This document shows positions 22,116-29,140 of a stretch of 32,952 nt of DNA, one piece after another; position 1 is the stretch's first letter; the number at the start of each line of letters is the position of its first letter. The notes beneath the pieces were generated by a model. That model was not told where the DNA came from. It searched no databases and worked only from the letters and a program-made list of their open reading frames with translations. The translations under genes and the position numbers were made by a program. This DNA comes from Pseudomonadota bacterium (GTDB lineage Bacteria > Pseudomonadota > Gammaproteobacteria > Steroidobacterales > Steroidobacteraceae). The stretch covers positions 1-32,952 of the forward strand of contig JANXOV010000103.1 in assembly GCA_025357635.1 (NCBI GenBank). The letters are read 5' to 3'.

Positions 22116-22235
22116 GATTTTTTTTGACCAGATTTCATCCAATAAAATACTTATCTTTCAATTAGTTGCAAGATTAACCCGAGAAATTTCATTGGAACCT
22201 TTTTGAGCGAGGCGGTCAAGCACTTTTTCGGCCGA

Positions 22236-22251
22236 ACGCAACATCTTGTGT
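22236..22251. promoter_or_regulatory. Second NrdR-like box
   Basis: ACGCAACATCTTGTGT matches 14 of 16 consensus positions and shares the 11-mer ACATCTTGTGT with the box at 22061-22076. A weaker copy, ACATCTTGT, is at 22264-22272, 23 bp away. It lies between nrdJa and hsp20, 160 bp upstream of the first box; it could act at a distance or on an upstream promoter. Confidence 0.5.
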
Positions 22252-22316
22252 TTGACTTCGTCCACATCTTGTTCACAGCCTGTGCCCGCGCTATGCCATT
22301 GACTTTTTTTCAGGTG

Positions 22317-22344
22317 TTGAAATCAAGGCAAAGGACCTCATTTT
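22317..22344 (+). promoter_or_regulatory. RpoH (sigma-32)-type promoter of hsp20
   Basis: TTGAAA at 22317-22322, a 13-base spacer and CCTCATTTT at 22336-22344 closely fit the heat-shock consensus (CTTGAAA, 11-16 bases, CCCCATnT). The predicted start near 22352 leaves a leader of about 40 bases before the hsp20 ATG. The gene type strengthens the call. Confidence 0.7.
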
Positions 22345-22393
22345 GTGATGCAAGCAGACGACGCGTCTGCAACCACTTTTAGGAACACTCGCC

Positions 22394-22798
22394 ATGACAG
22401 TCTTACGCTATGAGCCTTGGTCTCTGCGCTTTTTCAACAACCCCGTGACCACCGCTGCGGATTCGGGCGCCTGGCTTCCGGCCGCCGACATCTATGAAGA
22501 GCCCTCACAGTTTGTGCTGCACTTGGATCTGCCGGGCGTGGATCCTGCCGCCGTGGAAATCACCTCTGAACAGGGCGTGCTGAGCATTCGCGGCAGCCGC
22601 GAGTCGGTGCGCCGCGAGAACCACGAAGGCTATCGCCGAGTCGAACGCTTGAGCGGGAATTTCCAGCGCCGTTTCAGTCTGCCTGAAACCGCCGACGCAC
22701 AGAGTATCCGCGCCAAGGTCACCAACGGCGTGCTGGAAGTGCTGATTCCAAAACTGGCGCAGGTGCAGCCGCGCAAGATTCTGGTCGAGGCTGCCTGA
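22394..22798 (+). CDS. Small heat shock protein Hsp20/alpha-crystallin family
   Basis: A 134-residue holdase chaperone. The alpha-crystallin domain spans about residues 29-125, with PAADIYEEPSQFVLHLDLPGVDP, VLSIRGSRE, RRVERLSGNFQRRFSLPE and the signature NGVLEVLIPK. A short C-terminal KILV fits the I-x-I/V anchoring motif that docks on neighbouring subunits. Such proteins form cytosolic oligomers that hold unfolding proteins under heat stress. A heat-shock-type promoter lies upstream, and a strong terminator follows. The next gene encodes a periplasmic quality-control protease; the two appear to be separately transcribed. Confidence 0.93.
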   Translation: MTVLRYEPWSLRFFNNPVTTAADSGAWLPAADIYEEPSQFVLHLDLPGVDPAAVEITSEQGVLSIRGSRESVRRENHEGYRRVERLSGNFQRRFSLPETADAQSIRAKVTNGVLEVLIPKLAQVQPRKILVEAA

Positions 22799-22832
22799 GG
22801 CGCCTGAGCGGATGTGAGGCCGTGTAAGATAC

Positions 22833-22872
22833 GGGCCTGGGTGGAACTTACCACCTGGGCCCTTGTCTTTTT
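22833..22872 (+). terminator. Rho-independent terminator of hsp20
   Basis: GGGCCTGGGTGG (22833-22844) pairs with CCACCTGGGCCC (22851-22862) over 12 positions, two of them G-T, around a 6-base loop. TTGTCTTTTT follows. It lies 34 bases after the hsp20 stop. Confidence 0.85.
22844..22870 (+). promoter_or_regulatory. RpoE/AlgU-like promoter before the Deg protease gene
   Basis: GAACTT (22844-22849), exactly 16 bases, then TCTTT (22866-22870) resembles the extracytoplasmic-stress promoter GAACTT-N16-TCTGA; the last two bases differ. The -35 sits in the loop of the hsp20 terminator. Transcription would start near 22876, about 34 bases before the ATG. degP and mucD-type genes are known sigma-E/AlgU targets. 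Confidence 0.45.
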
Positions 22873-22909
22873 CGGGCATTGACGAGTCACCAACGATAAA
22901 GGATCACGC

Positions 22910-24277
22910 ATGAGTTTGCGCAAGACTGTCGCGTCGCTGAGCCTGGCTGCGGCAACCCTCGGTTCCTCGTTCGCGCCCACGCTGGCCGCGCAGCCTGCTG
23001 CGGTGGGCGAAACGCCCGTACCCTCGCTCGCCCCCATGGTCAAACGCATATCGCCTTCCGTGGTCAACATTGCCACGCGCGGCACCATCAAGGAACAAGG
23101 CCAGCGCAATCCGCTGCTGGACGACCCTTTCTTCCGCCGCTTCTTCGACGCGCCGCCCGATCAGGCGCCGCGCGAGCGGCAGTTTCAAAGCGCCGGCTCC
23201 GGTGTCATCGTCGACGCGAAGAACGGCTACATCATCACCAATCATCACGTGATCGCAAACGCGAGCGAGATCACCATCACCCTGCTCGACAATCGCAGCT
23301 TCACGGCGACGGTCATCGGCAGCGACGAGGGATCGGACATCGCCGTATTGCAGGCCAAGCAGCCCAATCTGGTGCCCATGCCGCTCGGCGACTCGACCAA
23401 GCTGGAAGTGGGCGATTACGTGGTCGCCATCGGCAACCCCTTCGGTCTGCAGCACACGGTGACCTACGGAATCGTGAGCGCGCTGGGCCGTTCGGGCATC
23501 AATCCGGACGGCTATGAGGACTTCATTCAAACCGATGCTTCGATCAATCCGGGCAATTCCGGCGGTGCGCTGGTCAATCTGCGCGGCGAACTGGAAGGCA
23601 TCAACTCCGCCATCCTATCGCGCAGCGGCGGCAACATCGGCATCGGCTTCGCCATCCCAGTGAACATGGTCAAGAGCGTCATGGATCAATTGGTCCGCTT
23701 CGGTCAGGTCAAGCGCGGTGTATTGGGCGTCAACATCTACGATGTCACGCCGGACATCGCCAAGGAATTCGGCTTGACCGAAAGCCGCGGCGCGCTGGTT
23801 GCCGGCGTGGTCCAAGGCTCCGCCGCCGACCGCGCGGGAGTCAAGACCGGCGACATCATCACCTCGGTCAACGGCGTCAACACGAAGGGCGCCGGCGAAC
23901 TGCGCGCAACCGTGGGCATGTTGCGCGTGGGCGACAAGGTGGAATTGGGTCTGTTGCGCGACGGCAAGGCGCGCAAGATCACCGCAATGATCACTGAGAA
24001 GAGCGAAGCGGAGTCCCTCGACGCCGCGTCGCTCAACAAGTCGCTCGACGGCGCAGACCTGGGCAATGCCGCCGATGAAGCAGGGGTGCTGGTGGGCTCC
24101 GTGCAGGAAGGCAGCCCCGCGGCGCAGACAGGCCTGCGCGCCAATGACGTCATCGTCGCAGTGGGCCGCACCCGCGTGACGAACCTCAAGCAGTTCCGCG
24201 AGGCAATGAAGGGCGCCAAGGTGCCGTTCCTGAACGTGAAGCGCGGCTCGGCCCTGCTGCTGATTCCGATCAGATAA
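22910..24277 (+). CDS. degQ: Periplasmic serine protease DegQ/MucD type
   Basis: A 455-residue Do-family protease. A signal peptide (MSLRKTVASLSLAAATLGSSFAPTLAAQ, cleavage near residue 27) precedes a trypsin-like domain with His113 in TNHHV, Asp143 in GSDIAVLQ and Ser217 in GNSGGA. Two PDZ domains follow at about 270-355 and 375-450. The hinge region GIGFAIPVNMV is typical. The LA loop (residues about 60-92, NPLLDDPFFRRFFDAPP) is short, more like DegQ/MucD than DegP. The enzyme degrades or refolds damaged envelope proteins. A good AAAGGA (22898-22903) sets the start, and a sigma-E-like promoter lies upstream. Which ortholog name applies (degP, degQ or mucD) cannot be settled from one gene. 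Confidence 0.93.
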   Translation: MSLRKTVASLSLAAATLGSSFAPTLAAQPAAVGETPVPSLAPMVKRISPSVVNIATRGTIKEQGQRNPLLDDPFFRRFFDAPPDQAPRERQFQSAGSGVIVDAKNGYIITNHHVIANASEITITLLDNRSFTATVIGSDEGSDIAVLQAKQPNLVPMPLGDSTKLEVGDYVVAIGNPFGLQHTVTYGIVSALGRSGINPDGYEDFIQTDASINPGNSGGALVNLRGELEGINSAILSRSGGNIGIGFAIPVNMVKSVMDQLVRFGQVKRGVLGVNIYDVTPDIAKEFGLTESRGALVAGVVQGSAADRAGVKTGDIITSVNGVNTKGAGELRATVGMLRVGDKVELGLLRDGKARKITAMITEKSEAESLDAASLNKSLDGADLGNAADEAGVLVGSVQEGSPAAQTGLRANDVIVAVGRTRVTNLKQFREAMKGAKVPFLNVKRGSALLLIPIR

Positions 24278-24292
24278 AGACCGATCAGCAGC
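24256..24292 (+). repeat. 9-bp inverted repeat abutting the next start codon
   Basis: GCTGCTGAT (24256-24264) and ATCAGCAGC (24284-24292) are perfect complements separated by 19 bases that contain the degQ stop. CCGATCAG also occurs twice (24266-24273 and 24281-24288). The right arm ends on the base before the next ATG, where a Shine-Dalgarno would be expected and is missing. Confidence 0.5.
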
Positions 24293-25279
24293 ATGCGCAC
24301 CCTGTCGATCTGCATCCTCGGCGGCACCGGCTTTGTCGGCACGCGGCTGGTATCGCGGCTGATTCGCGCCGGACACCGCGTGACCGTGCTGACGCGAAGC
24401 CGGGAAGCCCACAAGCACCTGCTGGTGCTCCCCGGACTTTCCCTGCTCGACTGCGACGTCTACAACGCCGGCAGCCTGAGCGAATACTTCCGGGGTCAGG
24501 ACGTGGTCATCAATCTGGTGGGCATCCTGAATGAACGCTGGTTCGGCGGTGATGGATTCCGCCGCGCGCATACCGAGCTGACGCGCGGCGTGCTGCAGGC
24601 GTGCCGCTCAGCCAATGTCACGCGCCTGCTGCAGCTGTCCTCGCTCAAGGCAGACCCCGCGGCGCCCAGCCATTACCTGCGCTCCAAGGGCGAGGCGGAG
24701 CAGCTCATTGGCGAGCATGCAGGCGATGTCGATTGGACCATCTTCAAACCCTCGGTGATGTTCGGGCCAGGCGACTCTTTTCTGAATCGTTTCGCCAAGC
24801 TGCTGGCTGCGCTGCCGCTGGTGTTTCCGCTGGCCAAGCCGCAGGCGCGCTTTCAGCCGGTGTTCGTGGACGATGTCATCGAAGCCATGATCCGGGCCTT
24901 GCGCGGCGGTTTCACCAGCCGCCAGACCTACGAGCTGGGCGGTCCGCACACCTACACGCTGCGGCAAATCATCGAACTCGTCGCCACGCTCACCGGTCAT
25001 CGCCGATGGATCATCGGACTGCCGGACTTCATCGCGCGGATTCAGGCGTTCGTCATGAATTTCGTTCCGGGGCGGCCGTTCTCCACCGACAACTACCGCT
25101 CGCTGAGCATCGACAGCGTCTGCACGGCGCAGGCCATGTCGGCGCTGGGCATCACCCCGCAAGCGATGCCCGGGGTTGCGAAGACCTACCTGGGTTGTTT
25201 CGAAGACAATGCCCGATTGAGCGAATGCCGGCTTCAAGGCGGGCGGGCCAACGCTGCCTCGCAGCCGCGCAGGATCTGA
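24293..25279 (+). CDS. NDUFA9-like NAD(P)-binding protein (atypical SDR)
   Basis: A 328-residue extended/atypical short-chain dehydrogenase. The nucleotide-binding GGTGFVG is at residues 10-16, followed by VVINLVGILNER near 71, LQLSSLKADPAAPSHYLRSKGEAE (the YxxxK equivalent YLRSK) and FKPSVMFGPGD. VDDVIEAMIRAL and YELGGPHTYTLRQI are typical of the bacterial relatives of the mitochondrial complex I subunit NDUFA9. Such proteins bind NADPH, and in bacteria their role is mostly unknown, possibly with respiratory complexes or ubiquinone. The start at 24293 directly follows an inverted repeat; no ribosome-binding site is visible. It ends exactly where the converging aminopeptidase gene ends. Confidence 0.85.
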   Translation: MRTLSICILGGTGFVGTRLVSRLIRAGHRVTVLTRSREAHKHLLVLPGLSLLDCDVYNAGSLSEYFRGQDVVINLVGILNERWFGGDGFRRAHTELTRGVLQACRSANVTRLLQLSSLKADPAAPSHYLRSKGEAEQLIGEHAGDVDWTIFKPSVMFGPGDSFLNRFAKLLAALPLVFPLAKPQARFQPVFVDDVIEAMIRALRGGFTSRQTYELGGPHTYTLRQIIELVATLTGHRRWIIGLPDFIARIQAFVMNFVPGRPFSTDNYRSLSIDSVCTAQAMSALGITPQAMPGVAKTYLGCFEDNARLSECRLQGGRANAASQPRRI

Positions 25280-26332
25280 TCAACTCCCGCCGCACACCAG
25301 CCGCTGCCGCTGCGCAACGCTGAGTTTTGCCAGCGCTCGCGCGCGCTCATAGAAGCGCGGCAGGTCCGCACCCGCCTCGCGCAACTCACGGGCGAATCCG
25401 GGCACGCAGACTTGATAGGTGGCCACCGAGGCCAGGTGGGCGTTGTTCAAGGGTTGCGCAAACCAAGCCTCATACGGGACAGGGCCATTCCAATGCGATT
25501 TCATCGCGCCAAACCGGCTCCGTAGCGCTTCAAACTCCTGCTGCTTGCGCAGGCGCATGTCATGTGCAGCCAATGGCTGCGCATACAACGCGCTCAGTCC
25601 GGTGCGCGTTTGGATCAGCATCGCCACCACCTGCGAGATGCGACCGTGCTGCTCACGGTAGGCCGCCAGGTCCCGGTCGCGTCCCTGCGCCTGCAGCCAG
25701 CGCTCGACCCCCTCCTGTTCCACCAGGGTCGCCAGCGCCTCGTTGAACGCTGAATCATCGGCGACATAGAGCAACTGATGCGTCAATTCATGAAAGATGA
25801 TCGACGCCAGTTGCACGTCAGACCATCCCAACATGGTGCTCAGCACGGGATCGTCGAAGTGCCCCAGTGTCGAATAGGCGGCGACGCCCCCGCTCGCCAC
25901 ATCGAATCCTTGTTCACGCAGCCGCTTCGCATACGCCAGGGCGCGCTTTTGTTTGAAGTAGCCGCGATACGCAACGCACCCGGCGATCGGAAAACACCAT
26001 TGCTTGGGCCGCAGCGAAAACTCAGGCGCGGCAAACACGTTCCATACAACGTAGTCGCGGTGGATGTCCGCATACTGGCGATAGCTGCCGTTGTCGGGCA
26101 GCTTCAGTTCGCGCGAAGCGAACTCGCGGATGGCGGTGACGCTCTGCAACTGCGAGCGAACCTTCGGCTCGGTGGCCGGGTCGGCGATGACTCGCGCTAT
26201 CGGTTGCCGCTTGGACATGACGGCCATCTGGCCGCCGGCGGCCTGCAGGGCATAGCAGCCGGCGTTCAGCGCCGAAACCGCCGCGACGGCCAACGCCGCT
26301 CGGACGGTTCGGGCGATGCTGCTACTATTCAT
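25280..26332 (-). CDS. Putative zinc aminopeptidase, lipoprotein (COG4324-like)
   Basis: A 350-residue predicted lipoprotein. The signal sequence ends ALNAGC with Cys26, then a long helical region. The zinc motif HELTH is at 181-185 with a likely third ligand Glu198 in FNEALATLVEQEG. The stretch AAPEFSLRPKQWCFPIAGCVAYRGYF is typical of the predicted aminopeptidase family (COG4324), whose substrates are unknown. It is probably periplasm-facing, anchored to a membrane. The gene begins 2 bases from the start of the divergent cca gene, so its promoter and ribosome-binding site must lie in the 5' part of cca or in the shared ends. Start is set by the lipobox signal peptide. Confidence 0.8.
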   Translation of the reverse strand: MNSSSIARTVRAALAVAAVSALNAGCYALQAAGGQMAVMSKRQPIARVIADPATEPKVRSQLQSVTAIREFASRELKLPDNGSYRQYADIHRDYVVWNVFAAPEFSLRPKQWCFPIAGCVAYRGYFKQKRALAYAKRLREQGFDVASGGVAAYSTLGHFDDPVLSTMLGWSDVQLASIIFHELTHQLLYVADDSAFNEALATLVEQEGVERWLQAQGRDRDLAAYREQHGRISQVVAMLIQTRTGLSALYAQPLAAHDMRLRKQQEFEALRSRFGAMKSHWNGPVPYEAWFAQPLNNAHLASVATYQVCVPGFARELREAGADLPRFYERARALAKLSVAQRQRLVCGGS

Positions 26333-26334
26333 GC

Positions 26335-27558
26335 ATGCAAGTGTATCTGGTCGGCGGGGCGGTTCGGGACGCGCTGCTGGGACTCACCGTCAAGGAACGC
26401 GATTGGGTCGTGGTGGGGGCAACCCGCGAGCAGATGCTGCGCGACCACTTTCGCGAGGTGGGCCGCGACTTTCCGGTGTTTCTGCATCCTCAGACCCAGG
26501 AGGAGCACGCACTGGCGCGCATGGAGCGCAAAGTGGCGCCGGGCTATCGCGGCTTCAGCGTCGAGTTCGGCCCGCAGGTCACGCTGGAGGAGGATCTGGG
26601 CCGCCGCGACCTGACCATCAACGCGATCGCGCAGGGCGCGGACGGCACGCTGATCGATCCGTTCAATGGCCGGGCCGATATTCAGGCGCGCGTGCTGAGG
26701 CATGTGTCGGATGCGTTCGCCGAAGACCCGGTGCGCGTGCTGCGCGTCGCGCGATTCGCGGCGCGGTTTGCGCCACTGGGGTTTACGGTCGCGCCGCAGA
26801 CGCTTGCGCTGATGCGCACCATGACCGAACGCGGGGAAGTCGATGCGCTGGTGGCGGAGCGCGTCTGGGTTGAAACGGAAAAAGCATTGTCGGAAAAGGC
26901 GGCCGGGGAGTTTTTCCGCACGCTGCGCGCCTGCGGCGCGCTGCGCGTCATTTATCCGGAGATCGACGCGCTGTTCGGCGTGCCGCAGCCGCCCCAATGG
27001 CATCCGGAAATCGACACCGGCATCCACACGCTGTTGGTGCTCGATGCTGCCGTCGCCTTGAGTGAGGATGTCGGCGTTCGATTTGCCGCGCTGACGCACG
27101 ACCTGGGCAAGGCGACGACGCCGCCGGCGCAATGGCCCAAGCATCACGGACATGAGGAGCGCAGCGTTGCCCTCATCCAGGCGATGTGCCGGCGGCTGCG
27201 CGTGCCCGCGGCGTATCGGGAACTGGCGGTTCTGGTCGCGCGCTACCATGGCATCGTGCACCGGGCGCTGGAGCTGCGGCCGGGCACCATCGTGGAGCTT
27301 CTCGAACGAGCCGATGCGTTTCGCCGGCCCGCCCGCTTCGCCGACGTGCTGCTCGCCTGCGAAGCCGATGGCCGCGGCCGCACCGGATTCGAATCCAAAC
27401 CCTATCCGCAGCGCGCCTGGCTGATGCGGGCATTCGAAGCAGCGGCGGCGATCAGGCCGACCGCGGCGGATCTGGCCGAGCACCGCGGCGAAGGAATCGC
27501 CGAGCAACTACACAAGCGCCGGATCGCCGCCCTCAAGGAACTGGGCCCGGCCGCTTGA
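26335..27558 (+). CDS. cca: CCA-adding tRNA nucleotidyltransferase with HD domain
   Basis: A 407-residue class II enzyme that adds or repairs the 3'-CCA of tRNA. It has VGGAVRD at 6-12, the catalytic carboxylates at Glu21 and Asp23 in KERDWVVVG (Asp21 in E. coli; Glu is also seen in Pseudomonas), EEDLGRRDLTINAIA near 83, and EDPVRVLRVARFAARF near 130. The C-terminal HD phosphohydrolase domain has THDLGK near 260 and gives the multifunctional form with 2',3'-cyclic phosphodiesterase/phosphatase activity. The start (MQVYLVGG) is canonical. Its start codon is 2 bases from that of the divergent aminopeptidase gene, and no ribosome-binding site is visible. Confidence 0.95.
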   Translation: MQVYLVGGAVRDALLGLTVKERDWVVVGATREQMLRDHFREVGRDFPVFLHPQTQEEHALARMERKVAPGYRGFSVEFGPQVTLEEDLGRRDLTINAIAQGADGTLIDPFNGRADIQARVLRHVSDAFAEDPVRVLRVARFAARFAPLGFTVAPQTLALMRTMTERGEVDALVAERVWVETEKALSEKAAGEFFRTLRACGALRVIYPEIDALFGVPQPPQWHPEIDTGIHTLLVLDAAVALSEDVGVRFAALTHDLGKATTPPAQWPKHHGHEERSVALIQAMCRRLRVPAAYRELAVLVARYHGIVHRALELRPGTIVELLERADAFRRPARFADVLLACEADGRGRTGFESKPYPQRAWLMRAFEAAAAIRPTAADLAEHRGEGIAEQLHKRRIAALKELGPAA

Positions 27559-27577
27559 GCCTCGGGCCGTCGCGCCG

Positions 27578-28021
27578 CTATCCGGGTTTTTTCGGCATCT
27601 CGAACAAGCTGGTCGCGACCAGACTCAAGACCATGACCTCGCTCTGATTGAACACCTGCCACATCCAGCGAACCACGCCCACCGTGCCGGACTTGGAGAT
27701 CCTCGATTCGAGCACATTTACCTTGAGCCGCAACACGTCACCTGGGCGCACGGGGTGCAGCCATTGGAGATTATCCAGTCCGGGTGAGCCGATGGAGCCC
27801 GACCCCTCCAGTATCGCGGCGACCACCAGCTGCATCGCAATGCCGGCCGTCATCCAGCCGCTGGCAATCAATCCGCCCCAGCGGCTGGCGGCCGCACGAA
27901 CCGGATCGGTGTGAAAATACTGCGGGTCGTAGCGCTGCGCAAACTCAATGACTTCACGCTCGGTGACCTCACGCGGGCCCAGCTCGATCACCAATCCGGG
28001 AACCAGTTCGTCAAATTGCAT
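27578..28021 (-). CDS. MaoC-family dehydratase-like protein
   Basis: A 147-residue hot-dog-fold protein. YDPQYFHTDP at 31-40 holds the R-hydratase catalytic Asp32 and His37. GGLIASGWMTAGI, then VRPGDVLRLKVNVLE is typical of MaoC/(R)-enoyl-CoA hydratase-like proteins. It probably acts on acyl-CoA, but the true substrate is unknown. The ATG at 28021 is preferred because GAGG lies 8 bases before it and the product has family length; the frame remains open further upstream. It ends 19 bp from the converging cca gene and is divergent from the methyltransferase gene. Confidence 0.87.
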   Translation of the reverse strand: MQFDELVPGLVIELGPREVTEREVIEFAQRYDPQYFHTDPVRAAASRWGGLIASGWMTAGIAMQLVVAAILEGSGSIGSPGLDNLQWLHPVRPGDVLRLKVNVLESRISKSGTVGVVRWMWQVFNQSEVMVLSLVATSLFEMPKKPG

Positions 28022-28094
28022 CGTTGCCTCATTTTTGCCGCGGGAAAGCACAAACATACCGCAATGGAGCGCCGCCGCCGGTATCATATTACCC

Positions 28095-29093
28095 ATGCGA
28101 ACCGCACTCTCGACCCTGCTGGCCACCCACCGCGTTCTGCTGGCCGATGGCGCCACGGGCACCAATTACTTTCTTGCCGGGCTCACCTCCGGCGAGCCTC
28201 CGGAATTCTGGACGGTGGACCGTCCCGAAGATGTCATGGATCTGCACCGGCGCTTCGTCGAGGCGGGGGCCGACATCATTCTAACCAACACCTTTGGCTG
28301 CAATCCGCATCGGCTGAAATTGCACAACGCGCAGGATCGCACCTACGACCTGGCCAAGGGCGCCGCCGGCCTTGCGCGCAAAGTCGCCGATGCAGCCCCC
28401 CGCCCGGTGGTGGTGGCCGGCGCCGTAGGTCCGACCGGTGAGCTGTTTGAACCGATGGGGGCGCTCACGCATGCGGACGCCGCGGCCTCGTTCACGCTGG
28501 AGATGCGCGGCCTGCGCGACGGCGGCGCCGATGTCGCGTGGATCGAAACCATGTCTTCGACCGAAGAGGTCAATGCCGCTGCGCAAGCCGCCACCGCGGT
28601 GGGCCTGCCCTACGTGGTCACCTGCTCGTTCGACACCGCCGGCCGTACCATGATGGGCCTGCTGCCCGGATCGCTCGCCGAGGCGCTGTCGGCGCAGCCC
28701 GTGGCGCCTGTGGCCATCGGCGCAAACTGCGGCGTCGGAGCCTCTGACATTCTCGTCTCGCTGCTGGAAATGCAAGGCTCCCCGCATGCCCTGGTCACCA
28801 AGGGCAACTGCGGCATACCGCATTTTGTCGGCACCGAATGCGTCTACTCGGGAACCCCGGAACTGATGGCGCGATACGCCGCTCTGGCGGTGGACGCCGG
28901 CGCCCGCATCATCGGTGGCTGCTGCGGCACCACGCCTGCGCACCTCGCCGCGATGCGCAAAGCCATCGATGAGCACACACCCCGCGAACGGCCGACCTTG
29001 GAGGCCATCGTGAGCCAGATCGGACCGCTCACCAACACTGCGCCGTCGCAGACCAAGAGCGCTGAGCGCCGCTCGCGACGCACCCGCACCTGA
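28095..29093 (+). CDS. Homocysteine S-methyltransferase family protein (B12-independent, BHMT/MmuM type)
   Basis: A 332-residue single-domain Hcy-binding TIM barrel. It has LLADGATGTNYF near 15 and AGADIILTNTFGCNPHRL near 57. The zinc ligands are Cys212 (GANCGVG) and Cys276-Cys277 (IIGGCCGTTPAHL). There is no cobalamin or pterin domain, so it would use betaine, dimethylsulfoniopropionate, S-methylmethionine or a similar methyl donor to make methionine. The donor cannot be told from sequence. A long frame begins upstream inside the divergent gene; the ATG at 28095 gives the usual N-terminus, with a weak ribosome-binding site. The C-terminal about 25 residues are basic and poorly conserved. Confidence 0.88.
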   Translation: MRTALSTLLATHRVLLADGATGTNYFLAGLTSGEPPEFWTVDRPEDVMDLHRRFVEAGADIILTNTFGCNPHRLKLHNAQDRTYDLAKGAAGLARKVADAAPRPVVVAGAVGPTGELFEPMGALTHADAAASFTLEMRGLRDGGADVAWIETMSSTEEVNAAAQAATAVGLPYVVTCSFDTAGRTMMGLLPGSLAEALSAQPVAPVAIGANCGVGASDILVSLLEMQGSPHALVTKGNCGIPHFVGTECVYSGTPELMARYAALAVDAGARIIGGCCGTTPAHLAAMRKAIDEHTPRERPTLEAIVSQIGPLTNTAPSQTKSAERRSRRTRT

Positions 29094-29140
29094 ATTGCAC
29101 GCATCGTGAGCCAGGCGCACCGTCGATTCCGTTGCCGCCG

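Noticed and set aside
21947-22200. Cobalamin riboswitch upstream of the B12-dependent nrdJ
   Set aside because: I looked for the B12-box and its flanking helices on the minus strand and saw no match; the region is AT-rich with NrdR-like boxes instead. A covariance-model search would settle it.
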